A DNA stretch of 64,000 nucleotides from Hymenobacter negativus (GCF_016056375.1 NZ_JAEDAE010000009.1:62001-126000); one strand, 5' to 3'; numbered from the stretch's first letter, positions 17,286 through 26,663 are shown. Numbers and translations: made by a program. The notes: generated by a model from the sequence alone, not told the origin.

Positions 17286-18621
17286 GAATGAATTGCTGGC
17301 CGCGGTCCTCGTAGTTTTTGAACAAGTCGAAGCTGGCGCAGCAGGGCGAGAGTAGCACCACATCGCCGGGAACAGCGAGGGCAGCGGCGCGGGCCACGGC
17401 ATCGGCCATGCTCTGGGTTTCCTCCACGTGCGAAACAATGGGGTCAAACGCGGTGCGCAGCTTGGCGTTATCCACGCCGAGGCAAATGAGGGCCTTCACG
17501 CGGTGCTCAGCCAGGTTGAGCAGGCTGCGGTAGTCGTTGCCTTTGTCGGTGCCGCCGGCAATCCAAATGATGGGCTGGTGGATGCCATCGAGAGCGTACC
17601 AGGCGGCCTCCACGTTGGTGGCCTTACTGTCGTTGATGAAGCGGACGCCCTTGATTTCACCCACCAGCTGCAGGCGGTGGTCGGCATTGTGAAAAGTGGC
17701 CAGGGCGGCTTCAATCTGCTCGGGTTCGAGGCCGGCCACGCGGGCGGCGAGCACGGCGGCCAGGGTATTCTGGCGGTTGTGCTGGCCAATGAGCGGCGAA
17801 CCTGCGGTATTCACCTCCACCCCGGCGTCCTCGTCAATACCGGGCGTGAGGTTGGTGCAGAGCATATCTTCTGACACATAGTAGCCGGCGAGGTGGATGT
17901 CGTGGCGGTGGTGCAGGCTGAAGGGCAGTTGGCGCGTTTCGAGAAAGGCCGACTGGAAATACTGGCCCGTCACCTCATCATCGGCATTGTAGATGAAAGC
18001 GCCGTTACTATCCAGGTTGCGGGTGATACGCAGCTTGGCCTGGGCGTATTGTTCGAGCGAGTAGCCGTAGCGGTCGAGGTGGTCGGGGGTAATGTTGAGC
18101 AGAATGGCAATCCAGGGCTGAAATTCGTGGGTGTCATCGAGTTGGAAGCTGCTCAGCTCCACCACGTAGTATTCGAATTTGTCTTCGATTACTTGCTCGG
18201 CCAGCGAGTAGCCTACATTGCCGGCCAGGCCCACGTTCAGGCCCGCCGATTTTAGCAGGTGGTAGGTGAGCAGCGTGGTGGTGGTTTTGCCGTTGGTACC
18301 CGTGATGCAGATGCACTTGGCGCGGGTGTAGCGGCCGGCAAACTCAATTTCGGAAATAATTGGGGTGCCCTTCTCGCGCAAAGCCTGGATAACCTGCGCT
18401 TTTTCGGGGATGCCGGGGCTTTTCACCACCTCGTCGGCCGCCAGAATTTTATCCAGCGAGTGCTGGCTTTCCTCAAAGGCAATGCCGGCGGCAGTGAGCT
18501 GCTGCTTGTAGTCGGGCTGAATGGGGCCGCGGTCGGACACGAAAACCGTATGGCCTTTGGCCTGGGCCAACAGGGCCGCGCCCACGCCGCTTTCGGCCGC
18601 TCCGAGGATTACAATATGCAT
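17257..18621 (-). CDS. murD: UDP-N-acetylmuramoyl-L-alanine--D-glutamate ligase MurD
   Basis: The 454-residue Mur ligase adds D-Glu. It has the N-terminal Rossmann motif IVILGAAESGVGAALLA (3-19), ATP-binding GTNGKTTTT at 108-116, NITPDHLDRYG, the lysine region FINDSKATNVEAAW and IAGGTDKGNDY, then LLSPCCASFDLFKNYEDRG at the C-terminus. All are in MurD order and spacing. It lies downstream of mraY with a repeat-filled gap of about 140 bp. Its last codons overlap a repeat arm. Confidence 0.97.
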   Translation of the reverse strand: MHIVILGAAESGVGAALLAQAKGHTVFVSDRGPIQPDYKQQLTAAGIAFEESQHSLDKILAADEVVKSPGIPEKAQVIQALREKGTPIISEIEFAGRYTRAKCICITGTNGKTTTTLLTYHLLKSAGLNVGLAGNVGYSLAEQVIEDKFEYYVVELSSFQLDDTHEFQPWIAILLNITPDHLDRYGYSLEQYAQAKLRITRNLDSNGAFIYNADDEVTGQYFQSAFLETRQLPFSLHHRHDIHLAGYYVSEDMLCTNLTPGIDEDAGVEVNTAGSPLIGQHNRQNTLAAVLAARVAGLEPEQIEAALATFHNADHRLQLVGEIKGVRFINDSKATNVEAAWYALDGIHQPIIWIAGGTDKGNDYRSLLNLAEHRVKALICLGVDNAKLRTAFDPIVSHVEETQSMADAVARAAALAVPGDVVLLSPCCASFDLFKNYEDRGQQFIQCVKQRMGE

Positions 18622-18764
18622 ATTGGGGACTTGGGGTCTTGGGGACTTAGGGTCTTGGTTTTTTGGAATCTGGACAGGCGGAATTATTTCAGAGCGGAAT
18701 CCCAGGCGGCTGAAGTATCGGAATCGAATCCAAGTACCCGAGACCCTAGGTTCCCAAGTGCCTT
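18622..18764. repeat. Heptamer-like repeat region between mraY and murD
   Basis: Near 18624-18660 the words GACTTGGGGTCTTGG and GACTTAGGGTCTTGG recur in tandem. The far side (about 18730-18760) carries the inverse CCAAGTACCCGAGACCCTAG-type words, so the stretch can fold on itself. No gene is seen. Confidence 0.7.
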
Positions 18765-19985
18765 CTACCGCAGTTTCAGGGTAACCAAGGTAATGACAGC
18801 CAGCATAATACCCACAATCCAGAAACGCGACACGATTTTGGATTCGTGGTAGCCCAGCTTCTGGTAGTGGTGGTGCAGCGGCGACATGCGCAGCAGGCGG
18901 CGGCCCTCGCCGTATTTCTTGCGGGTGTATTTGAAGTAGCTCACCTGCACAATAACCGACAGGTTTTCAATCAGAAACACACCGCAGAGCACCGGAATCA
19001 GCAGCTCTTTGCGCACAATGAGGGCCAGCACCGCGATGATGCCGCCCAGCGCCAGCGAGCCCGTGTCGCCCATGAAAACCTGCGCCGGATAGCTGTTATA
19101 CCACAGAAAGCCGATGCAGGCTCCCACAAACGCGGTACAGAAGATGACCAGCTCACCCGAATCAGGAATGAACATGACATCCAGATAATCAGCCAATAAG
19201 GCGTTGCCACTCACAAAGGCGAAGATGGCCAGCGTGACCCCGATGATAGCCGAAGTGCCGGCCGCCAGGCCGTCGAGGCCGTCGGTGATGTTGGCGCCGT
19301 TGCTCACGGCCGTAATCAGGAAGATGACGATGGGGATGTAGAGGAAGCCGTAGAGGCCATTGAAGAACGTGCCGGCCGTGGCAAACAAGTCGCCGTAGTT
19401 CAGCTCGTTGTTCTTCATAAACGGCACGGTGGTAATCATCAGGTGCACGTCTTTGAACACTTTGCTGGCATCGACGGCCGAGAACGTACCGTTGGGCAGT
19501 AGGTACTCGCGCACCGTGATTTCGTTGCTGTAGAACAGTACCCAGCCCACCGTGATGCCCAGGCCCACCTGGCCCAGCACTTTGAAGCGGCCGCTCAGGC
19601 CTTCCTTGTTCTTGCGGAAGACTTTGATATAGTCGTCCAGGAAACCAATCAGGCCCAGCCACACCGTGCTCAAAATCATGAGAATGATGTAGATGTTGCG
19701 CAGGCGGGCCAGCAAAATCACCGGCACCAGAATGGCCAGGATAATGATGAGGCCGCCCATGGTGGGAGTGCCTTTTTTCTCGTTCTGGCCCTGCAGGCCG
19801 AGGTCACGGATACTTTCGCCCACCTGCTTGCGCTGCAGCAGACGGATGAGGCGGTGCCCGAACGTTTGGGCAATGAGCAGGGAAATAACCACCGCCAAGC
19901 CGGCGCGAAACGTGGTGTATTGAAACACGCCGGTGCCCGCCAAATGGAAATGTTCGTGCAGGTAACGGAAGAGGTAATAAAGCAT
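18765..19985 (-). CDS. mraY: Phospho-N-acetylmuramoyl-pentapeptide transferase MraY
   Basis: The 406-residue polytopic membrane enzyme makes lipid I from UDP-MurNAc-pentapeptide and undecaprenyl phosphate. It has KKGTPTMGGLIIILA, the Asp-rich GFLDDYIKVFRKNKEGL, ITDGLDGLAAGTSAI, and near the C-terminus FMGDTGSLALGGIIA, then MSPLHHHYQKLGY. The long loop between helices (NEITVREYLLPNGTFSAVDA) is typical of Bacteroidota MraY. It lies 24 bp downstream of murE, so the two are co-transcribed. Confidence 0.97.
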   Translation of the reverse strand: MLYYLFRYLHEHFHLAGTGVFQYTTFRAGLAVVISLLIAQTFGHRLIRLLQRKQVGESIRDLGLQGQNEKKGTPTMGGLIIILAILVPVILLARLRNIYIILMILSTVWLGLIGFLDDYIKVFRKNKEGLSGRFKVLGQVGLGITVGWVLFYSNEITVREYLLPNGTFSAVDASKVFKDVHLMITTVPFMKNNELNYGDLFATAGTFFNGLYGFLYIPIVIFLITAVSNGANITDGLDGLAAGTSAIIGVTLAIFAFVSGNALLADYLDVMFIPDSGELVIFCTAFVGACIGFLWYNSYPAQVFMGDTGSLALGGIIAVLALIVRKELLIPVLCGVFLIENLSVIVQVSYFKYTRKKYGEGRRLLRMSPLHHHYQKLGYHESKIVSRFWIVGIMLAVITLVTLKLR

Positions 19986-20009
19986 TCGGTAATCGGTTAG
20001 CGGTGGGGC

Positions 20010-21482
20010 TTATTTGCCCAGCGCGGCAAAAGTTTCGGCAAGTACTTCCTTATCATCGAAGTGCGACTTCACGCCGCGAATTTCCTGATAATTCTCGTGG
20101 CCCTTGCCGGCCACCAGCACAATGTCGTGCGGGCCAGCCAAGCGCACGGCGGCTTCGATGGCCGCCCGGCGGTCGGCCACGGTCTGCACTTTGGTCGAAT
20201 CAGGCGCGGTGACGCCGGCCTGCATCTGGGCCAGGATTTCGGCCGGGTCCTCGAAGCGGGGGTTGTCGGATGTGAGAATGACTTTGTTGGAAAGCCGGGC
20301 CGCCAGGTTGGCCATGATGGGGCGCTTGGCCGCGTCGCGGTTGCCGCCGCAGCCCACTACCGTGATGATGTGCTGGCTGGGCTGGCGAATTTCGTGCAGG
20401 GTTTGCAGCACGTTTTCGAGCGCGTCGGGCGTGTGGGCGTAGTCGATGATGCCCGTAATTGCCTGCGTGCCTGACACTACCGGCTCGAAGCGGCCGGGTG
20501 CCGTGGTCAGGCCAGAGAGAATGGTGAGCACCTCAGTGGGCTCCTCCCCCAGCAGCACGGCCGCGCCGTACACGGCCAGCAGGTTGTAGGCGTTGAACAC
20601 GCCGATGAGGCGAAACAGGATTTCGCGACCTTCAATTTCAAGGTGCAGGCCGTGAACTTCGTTGGCCACCAGCTTGGCCCGGAAGTCGGCCGCCCCGCGC
20701 AACGAGTAGGTGGCGCGGCGGGCGGCGGTGTTTTGCAACATCACCGGGCCACGTTTGTCGTCGGCATTGGTGAGGGCGAAAGCGGTTTTGGGCAGGTGGT
20801 CGAAGAAGGCTTTTTTGGCCTTCAAATAATTGTCGAACGTACCGTGGTAGTCGAGGTGGTCGTGGGTGAGGTTGGTGAAGATGCCGCCGGCGAAACGCAG
20901 GCCGGTGATGCGGTGCTGGGCCACGGCGTGGCTGCTCACCTCCATGCAGGCGTGGGTGCATCCTGCGCCTACCATGCGGGCCAGCAGCGCATTCAGCCGG
21001 ATAGCATCGGGCGTGGTGTGAGTGCTGGGAATAACTTCCTCGTCAATCTGGTTCTGCACCGTGCTCAGCAGGCCAGTGTGGTAGCCCAGCTCGCGCAACA
21101 GCTTGTGTAGCAGGGTAGCGCAGGTGGTTTTGCCGTTGGTACCGGTCACACCCACTAGCGTGAGCTGGCGCGAGGGGTGGCCGTAGAAGGCCGCTGCCAC
21201 GTGGCCCAGTGCTTCGGCCGAGTCGGCCACCAGCACGTAGGCCGTGGCGGGGTTCAGCACGGCCGGCAGTTCCTCGCAGATAACGGCGGCCAGCCCTTCC
21301 TCTACGGCTCCTTCAATGAACTTGTGGCCATCGGTGGCGGTGCCGCGCAGGGCGCAGAAGGCCATGCCCGGCCCGGCTTCGCGCGAGTCGAGGGTGAGGC
21401 CGGTGATGGGTACGTCGGTGGGGCCGTGCTGGGCGAGCACGTTCACGTCGGTGAGCAGGGAGAAGAGCGGCAGGGAAATCAT
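20010..21482 (-). CDS. murE: UDP-MurNAc-tripeptide synthetase MurE
   Basis: The 490-residue ligase adds the third amino acid of the stem peptide. It has the ATP loop GVTGTNGKTTCATLL at 111-125, NLTHDHLDYHGTFDNYLKAK (carbamoylated-Lys region), IIDYAHTPDALENVL and the specificity motif TSDNPRFEDP. The DNPR form is the one associated with meso-diaminopimelate, so the peptidoglycan is predicted to carry mDAP. It lies between ftsI and mraY. An AT-rich repeat separates it from ftsI. Confidence 0.97.
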   Translation of the reverse strand: MISLPLFSLLTDVNVLAQHGPTDVPITGLTLDSREAGPGMAFCALRGTATDGHKFIEGAVEEGLAAVICEELPAVLNPATAYVLVADSAEALGHVAAAFYGHPSRQLTLVGVTGTNGKTTCATLLHKLLRELGYHTGLLSTVQNQIDEEVIPSTHTTPDAIRLNALLARMVGAGCTHACMEVSSHAVAQHRITGLRFAGGIFTNLTHDHLDYHGTFDNYLKAKKAFFDHLPKTAFALTNADDKRGPVMLQNTAARRATYSLRGAADFRAKLVANEVHGLHLEIEGREILFRLIGVFNAYNLLAVYGAAVLLGEEPTEVLTILSGLTTAPGRFEPVVSGTQAITGIIDYAHTPDALENVLQTLHEIRQPSQHIITVVGCGGNRDAAKRPIMANLAARLSNKVILTSDNPRFEDPAEILAQMQAGVTAPDSTKVQTVADRRAAIEAAVRLAGPHDIVLVAGKGHENYQEIRGVKSHFDDKEVLAETFAALGK

Positions 21483-21566
21483 TAGGTGAGTTATGAGTTA
21501 AAAGTTATGGGTTAAGAGTTGAGGCACATGGCTTATCTAACTTTTAACTCTTGACTTTTAACTGAT
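21483..21566. repeat. AT-rich inverted repeat between ftsI and murE
   Basis: GTTATGAGTTAAAAGTTATG words on the left are answered by TAACTTTTAACTCTTGACTT on the right. The stretch is related in wording and layout to the arrays at 10883 and 34439. Confidence 0.8.
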
Positions 21567-24044
21567 TTAAGCGCGGCGCACAGCCGGTTTAGCCGGCGCG
21601 GGCTTCTTGGCGTTTTTGCTGGGGGCGGGTTGCCGGGGTTCTTTTTGCTTATCGGCTTCTTTCGATTTGTCGGCCGCTTTAGCCGCAGCAGTTGCTGTAG
21701 GCTTGGCAGTGGCAGCCGGCTTAGCCGAAGGCTTGCTGGGTTTGGCGTTCGGCTTCACGCCGGCCGAACGTTCGGCTACGGTGGGCTGCACGTGGGCCTT
21801 CTCGCCGTCGGCAAACGACTTGCGGGCTTTGGCGGGCTCCATGTCCACGGGCACCAGCAGCTTGTTCTCGGCGAGGTCGGTGTGCTCTGGTTCGGGCAGG
21901 GCCACAGGCGCGGCAATGCGCGGGCCGGATTCTTCCAGTGTCAGCGTAATCAGGTCGCCGCGCTTGATGGGCGTGCCCGGAGCCAGCGACTGCTCGCGCA
22001 CCCGGCCCGAACCCACGGCCTTTACATGCAGGCCCCGGTTTTCGAGCAGAAACAGGGCATCACGCAAACTCAGGCCGCGAGCCAGCGGCACGCGGTTGGG
22101 GCGCACGGGGTTCACCACCAGCGCCACGGTGCGGGCGTGGAAAGCAGTATCGGAAGCGCCGCGCACCCACTCCTCGCCGCCGGTGGCCTGGGTGTTGCCC
22201 ACCAGGCCCAGCTTCTGGCACACGAGGGCCAGTTCATCCTGCATGCCGGCACGCACCAGCGGCACATGGCTCTTGTTCAGGCGGGCTTTGGCCAGCAGCG
22301 GGCGCTGGCTCAGCAGGTCGCGGGCCATGCACTTGTCGGCCACCTCGCGGAACACCGGCGCGGCCACGTCGGCTCCGTAGATGCGGCCGTTGCGGGGCGA
22401 ATCTACTACCACGATGCAGCTGTACTTGGGCTTGTCGGCCGGGAAGTAGCCGCAGAAGCTGGTCGAATACGTCTTGGTGTACTGGCCATTCTTGAATTTC
22501 CAGGCCGTGCCGGTTTTGCCGGCAATGCTGTAGTCCTTGGGCCGGATGCTGCGGGCCGTGCCGGCTGTCACCACCCCTTCCATCATCGACTTCAACTTAG
22601 CCAGCGTGGCATCGGAGCAGATTTTGGGGTTCAGCACCTTGGTTTCGTTGTGCTGCAATACCTGGTCGGCCTGCTTGATTTCGCGCACAATCATGGGCTG
22701 CACCTTCACGCCACCGTTGGCCACGGCGTTGTAGAAGGTCAGCGTTTGCAACGGCGCCAGCTTCAGCTCATAACCGATGCTCATGGTAGTGAGCGAAGTG
22801 CGGCTCCAACTGCGGTCTTTGGTGTCCTTCACGTAGGGCAGCGCCTCGCCGGTCATCTGGAAACCCAGCGGCTTGTCGAGGCCAAACTTCTTTAAGTAGT
22901 CGGTGTACTCGGTGGGGTTGCCCGAGAAGTATTTGTCGACCAGCTTGGCCACGCCGATGTTGCTCGACTTCTCAAACACCTGCTGCACCGTGATGCGCCC
23001 GTAGCCGTGCGAATCCGATTTCACGGCCCCGCCCACGTACATGCGGCCATTGCCGGTGTCCACCATGTCGTCGAGCGTCAGCTCGGGGTGCGCCTCAAAC
23101 AAGGCCATCATCGAGGCCAGCTTAAAGGTGGAGCCCGGCTCGGTGCGGCCCTGGTCGGCGAAGGCGTAGTTGTAGTCCTCTTTATAGGTATCGTCCGATG
23201 CCTTGCCTAGGTTGGCCACGGCCTTGATTTCGCCGGTCGCCACTTCCATCAGAATCACGCAGCCATACTGGGCGTTGTTATCGACCAGTGACTTGTAGAG
23301 GGCGTTTTCGGCCACGTCCTGCAGGTTGATGTCGAGTGTGGTTTTCACGTCGTAGCCCGGCAGGGGCTTGATTTCGGTCCCGTCATACACCGGCTTGATG
23401 CCGCCGGGCACGCGCTCAAACAGCGCCTCGCCCGCTTTGCCGGCCAGGCTCTGCTCGAAGGTGTACTCCAGGCCCGCGCCGTGGTGGTCCTCGTTCACGA
23501 AGCCGATGGTACGCTGCGCCAGCCCGCCAAATGGCCGGAAGCGCTTGTCCACCTTCTCAAAAATGGCCCCGCCCCGGTTTCGCTTCTCGCGGAAAACTGG
23601 CCAGGTCGCCATCAGCTTCTTCTCCTGAAAGTTGATTTGGCGCGAGTTGAGGCGGATGTAGCGCTGCTTGGCCGAGTGCGCATTCACCAGCCGGCGGCGG
23701 TACTCCTGCACGCTGCGGTCGCCGAAGAAATGCGACAGATGCCAGGCCAGCGAGTCAATCCCGGCCTTGAACACGCCGTCTTCCACCACGCCCGGGTCCC
23801 AGGCCACGCGGTAAAACGGCAGCGAAGTAGCCATAATACTCTCGTTATCTGAGTAAATATTGCCCCGCGTGGCTGGCACCGCCTGGTAGCTGATGCGCCG
23901 CTCCTGCTCCAAAGCGCGCCACTTAGCGCCTTCCTGAAACTGAATTTTGGTCGCCTTCCAAAAGATGGCACTTGAAAATACAGCTACCCCCAAAAAGGCC
24001 AGCCGTACCCGCGTAACTATCGACTTCTTAACACTGCCTTTCAT
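21567..24044 (-). CDS. ftsI: Septal class B penicillin-binding protein FtsI with PASTA domain
   Basis: The 825-residue transpeptidase crosslinks septal peptidoglycan. It has one N-terminal membrane helix (LAFLGVAVFSSAIF, about 15-28), a PBP dimerisation region, and catalytic motifs S305TFK (EPGSTFKLAS), S360-x-N362 (EKSSNIGVAK) and K510TG (AGKTGTAWKF). A PASTA-like domain follows at about 640-710 (VPLARGLSLRDALFLLENRG). The tail of about 90 residues is Lys/Ala/Pro-rich and low in complexity. Its ATG overlaps the ftsL stop (ATGA), so translation is coupled. The tail makes it longer than typical FtsI. Confidence 0.96.
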   Translation of the reverse strand: MKGSVKKSIVTRVRLAFLGVAVFSSAIFWKATKIQFQEGAKWRALEQERRISYQAVPATRGNIYSDNESIMATSLPFYRVAWDPGVVEDGVFKAGIDSLAWHLSHFFGDRSVQEYRRRLVNAHSAKQRYIRLNSRQINFQEKKLMATWPVFREKRNRGGAIFEKVDKRFRPFGGLAQRTIGFVNEDHHGAGLEYTFEQSLAGKAGEALFERVPGGIKPVYDGTEIKPLPGYDVKTTLDINLQDVAENALYKSLVDNNAQYGCVILMEVATGEIKAVANLGKASDDTYKEDYNYAFADQGRTEPGSTFKLASMMALFEAHPELTLDDMVDTGNGRMYVGGAVKSDSHGYGRITVQQVFEKSSNIGVAKLVDKYFSGNPTEYTDYLKKFGLDKPLGFQMTGEALPYVKDTKDRSWSRTSLTTMSIGYELKLAPLQTLTFYNAVANGGVKVQPMIVREIKQADQVLQHNETKVLNPKICSDATLAKLKSMMEGVVTAGTARSIRPKDYSIAGKTGTAWKFKNGQYTKTYSTSFCGYFPADKPKYSCIVVVDSPRNGRIYGADVAAPVFREVADKCMARDLLSQRPLLAKARLNKSHVPLVRAGMQDELALVCQKLGLVGNTQATGGEEWVRGASDTAFHARTVALVVNPVRPNRVPLARGLSLRDALFLLENRGLHVKAVGSGRVREQSLAPGTPIKRGDLITLTLEESGPRIAAPVALPEPEHTDLAENKLLVPVDMEPAKARKSFADGEKAHVQPTVAERSAGVKPNAKPSKPSAKPAATAKPTATAAAKAADKSKEADKQKEPRQPAPSKNAKKPAPAKPAVRRA

Positions 24045-24967
24045 CGGGAATGAGCTTTAACGGTCTGCTTATCTGCCGATTGTTTCTTGTGCGAGTTTGT
24101 ACCCTTTTGTGCCTTATTCTTATTGTAGGGCTTATTCGACTTCTTGCTATCGTTGTGCTTGGCGTTTTTCGCAGCCCGAGGCGCGGCTACGGCTCGGCGC
24201 GAAGCCTGTGGGGCAGCCACACTACGCGGCGCTGGCGCAATCGGCACCGAGTCGCCATCCAGCGCCTGGGGCGGGGCAATGATTTCGGGTCCGCTGTCCA
24301 CGTCCGTGCCATCGGCGGGGCGCTTGCGGCCGGCGAGTTGGTCGGCGCGCAGGGCGGCGGTGGAGTCACGGTCGGCGCGAGCGGCCAGGGTATCGGCCGT
24401 TAGCACGGGCATCAGCTCCAGCTCGGCGGCGTCGAGGTGGCCGGCGGGCACGGTAATGCGGAAGGGTGGCGAGGAGCTTTCGACCAGCCCAATAGCGGCC
24501 ACTTTGCGGGCCACTTCGCTTTGCTTGCTGGCCTCCATGTAGTCCGATTTCAGGGTAGTATAGTCGGCCCGCAAGTCCTCGGTTTCCTGCTTGAGGCGCT
24601 GGATGTTGCGGTTCATGCGGTTGCCGTAGTGCGTGTTGCCGATATAAAGCAGCACCAGCAGCATCACAAACAGCAGGTGCGGCAGGAAGCGCACCGGCAA
24701 GCCCTCGCGGAACAAGCCGTCGACACTCGTGGCCCGGTCGAGCAACGAAAACAGGCTCCACGAGCTGCGCGGGGCCGCTTCGGCTTCGGGTTCGCGCTTG
24801 GGGCGTTTTTCGCGCTTGGGGGCGGGGGCCGGCGTGGGTTCGGGCTCGGGGGCTACGTACTCGGCTACGGGAGGTGCGGGCGCTACCTCCGGCTCGGGCG
24901 CGGCTACCGGACGCGGCACGTTGGCGCGGCGCGGGGCATCGGTGGGACGGAGCGTGTTAGCGGCCAT
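24041..24967 (-). CDS. ftsL: FtsL-like division protein with long disordered ends
   Basis: Between rsmH and ftsI, where FtsL is expected, lies a 308-residue protein. Its core has one membrane helix (LPHLLFVMLLVLLYIG, about 95-110) followed by a coiled coil (RNIQRLKQETEDLRADYTTL, about 120-150), the FtsL/DivIC plan. Around it are a Pro/Ala/Glu-rich cytoplasmic N-terminus of about 90 residues and a basic, low-complexity C-terminus (Asn/Lys/Ser-rich). Typical FtsL is near 100-120 residues, so this is unusually long. The ATG at 24967 is used; a TTG six bases upstream is possible. The stop overlaps the ftsI start. Confidence 0.85.
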   Translation of the reverse strand: MAANTLRPTDAPRRANVPRPVAAPEPEVAPAPPVAEYVAPEPEPTPAPAPKREKRPKREPEAEAAPRSSWSLFSLLDRATSVDGLFREGLPVRFLPHLLFVMLLVLLYIGNTHYGNRMNRNIQRLKQETEDLRADYTTLKSDYMEASKQSEVARKVAAIGLVESSSPPFRITVPAGHLDAAELELMPVLTADTLAARADRDSTAALRADQLAGRKRPADGTDVDSGPEIIAPPQALDGDSVPIAPAPRSVAAPQASRRAVAAPRAAKNAKHNDSKKSNKPYNKNKAQKGTNSHKKQSADKQTVKAHSR

Positions 24968-24976
24968 CGGCAAGTT

Positions 24977-25906
24977 CTAGTTTCTAATTGCAACCCGCAA
25001 TTTAGCACTTCGGGCGCGGCTGTTCAACGCTACTTCAGCCGGGTCAGCTTCTTCGGGTTTGCGGTTCACGGCTTCAAAGGGCTTGCTTTCATTACCAAAG
25101 AAGTCTTTTTCGACCTCGCCGAAAAACTTGCCCTTGGCAATGAAGTTTTTCACCAGCCGGTCTTCCAGCGAGTGGTAACTCATTACCACCAGCCGGCCGC
25201 CGGGGCGCAGCACGTCGGCGGTTTGCAGCAGCATCTCCTGCAAGGCCTGCATTTCCTGGTTCACCTCGATGCGCAAAGCCTGGAAAACCTGGGCCAGGTA
25301 CTTGTTCTCCTTGCCGCGGGGCGTGCAGGGCTGAATGGCCTGCTTGAGTTCGGCAATGGTTTCGAGGCGACGGCCGCGCCGGGCCGTGCCCACGGTAGCG
25401 GCCAGCGTGCGGGCATTGGTCACCTCGCCGTACATCCCGAAAATGCGGTGCAGGTCAGCTTCTTTGTAATCGTTGAGGATATCGGCAGCCGTCAGCGGAC
25501 CGTCGGGGTCCATACGCATGTCGAGCGGGCCGTCGAAACGGGTCGAGAAGCCGCGCTCAGGCGTGTCGAACTGGTGGGAGCTCACGCCGAGGTCGGCCAG
25601 CAGCGCATCCACGGGCAAGGCCCCGGCCTGCTGCAGTTCGGCCGCCAAATCGCGGAAATTGGCTTTGATAAAGGTGAACTGCGGGCGGGCCAGCTTGGCA
25701 GCTTCGGCCTCAGCGTCGGCGTCCTGGTCGAAGCTGTAGAGGTGGCCGGTGGTCAGCCGTTCGAGGATGCGCGCCGAGTGGCCGCCCCCGCCGAAGGTTA
25801 CGTCCACGTAGCGGCCATCGGGCTGCAGGTCCATCGCAGCGAGGCACTGGGCCAGCATCACGGGGCGGTGGTAGGCCTGGTCGTTGTCGTATTCGGTCGT
25901 GCTCAT
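24977..25906 (-). CDS. rsmH: 16S rRNA (cytosine-1402-N4) methyltransferase RsmH
   Basis: The 309-residue SAM-dependent enzyme (formerly MraW) methylates C1402 of 16S rRNA. It has HRPVMLAQCLAAM, the SAM loop DVTFGGGGHSARIL, LLADLGVSSHQFDTPERGFS and DGPLDMRMD. The C-terminal part holds FQALRIEVNQEMQALQEML, GGRLVVMSYHSLEDRLVKNF and KPEEADPAEVALNSRARSAK. All are diagnostic. Its ATG overlaps the mraZ stop (ATGA), and ftsL starts 9 bp downstream, so the first three genes form a tight operon. Confidence 0.98.
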   Translation of the reverse strand: MSTTEYDNDQAYHRPVMLAQCLAAMDLQPDGRYVDVTFGGGGHSARILERLTTGHLYSFDQDADAEAEAAKLARPQFTFIKANFRDLAAELQQAGALPVDALLADLGVSSHQFDTPERGFSTRFDGPLDMRMDPDGPLTAADILNDYKEADLHRIFGMYGEVTNARTLAATVGTARRGRRLETIAELKQAIQPCTPRGKENKYLAQVFQALRIEVNQEMQALQEMLLQTADVLRPGGRLVVMSYHSLEDRLVKNFIAKGKFFGEVEKDFFGNESKPFEAVNRKPEEADPAEVALNSRARSAKLRVAIRN

Positions 25907-26376
25907 GCAGCCAGGCCGCCGAGCGGCGGGGTTTCAACGGATAAGAATTTCTGCGCCAACTTACTAAAGCTCTGCTGGTCTTTGATAAGGAACTCGTCGT
26001 AGCGGGCCGGGTCCCAGATTTCGCAGCGGTTGCCCAGGCCCACGATAATGGCTTCCTTTTCGATGCCGGCGTAGCGCAACATGCTGCGGGGCAGCATAAA
26101 GCGGTTGATGCTATCGAGCTCGACCTCGGTCATGCCCCGGAAAAAGTTGCGCTGAAACTGGCGGTACTCTTCGTTGAACTCGTCCAGCGCCATCACCTTC
26201 TCGTGAATCACGCGCCAGGCGGCGCGCGGGTACAGCACCAGGCAGGGCTCGAAGCCGCGCACCAGCACCAGTTGGTTGCCCGACTGCTCGGGCAGATTGC
26301 CCTTCACTTTGGCCGGCAACACCAGCCGTCCCTTGGGGTCGAGCTTGCATTCGTATTCGCCGGAGAGCAGGTTCAT
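25903..26376 (-). CDS. mraZ: Transcriptional regulator MraZ
   Basis: The 157-residue protein has two SpoVT/AbrB-like halves: YECKLDPKGRLVLPAKVK near the N-terminus and DSINRFMLPRSMLRYAGIEK in the second half. MraZ is a DNA-binding repressor of the dcw operon that binds repeats in its own promoter region. The ATG at 26376 is preferred to a GTG two codons upstream, since it gives the family start MNLLSGEYECKLD. It is the first gene of the operon and has a strong Bacteroidota promoter 38 bp upstream. Confidence 0.97.
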   Translation of the reverse strand: MNLLSGEYECKLDPKGRLVLPAKVKGNLPEQSGNQLVLVRGFEPCLVLYPRAAWRVIHEKVMALDEFNEEYRQFQRNFFRGMTEVELDSINRFMLPRSMLRYAGIEKEAIIVGLGNRCEIWDPARYDEFLIKDQQSFSKLAQKFLSVETPPLGGLAA

Positions 26377-26413
26377 GGGCACGGGCGGCCGGCTGGGAAA
26401 ACGGCGACATTAG

Positions 26414-26443
26414 CAAATGTACGGGAACCCCTGCGAAAATCAA
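26414..26443 (-). promoter_or_regulatory. Main promoter of the dcw operon upstream of mraZ
   Basis: On the minus strand a -33 TTG (26443-26441) is followed after 19 bp by TACATTTG (26421-26414), matching the Bacteroidota -33/-7 consensus with normal spacing. It is 38 bp from the mraZ ATG. Confidence 0.8.
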
Positions 26444-26647
26444 CCACGATTTACCATTTCCTACCACAAATACAAAAAGGCCTTTCCAGCGTTTTAAAAC
26501 CAGTTTTCTCAAGCTTAATGTGCGTTGGCACCAGCCACCGAGCAGAGGATTGAAGCAGGCGATGAAGGGGACGAGGCTAGCGGGACGCCCGGTATGTTGC
26601 ACCTGCCCGGGCCGGATTCCATACACCGGATAAGGGGCACCGGGCCG

Positions 26648-26655
26648 TACCTTTG
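26648..26655 (+). promoter_or_regulatory. -7 box for the gene at 26664
   Basis: TACCTTTG matches TAnnTTTG and is only 8 bp before the ATG, so the transcript would be nearly leaderless. Confidence 0.65.
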
Positions 26656-26663
26656 CAGTCGTT

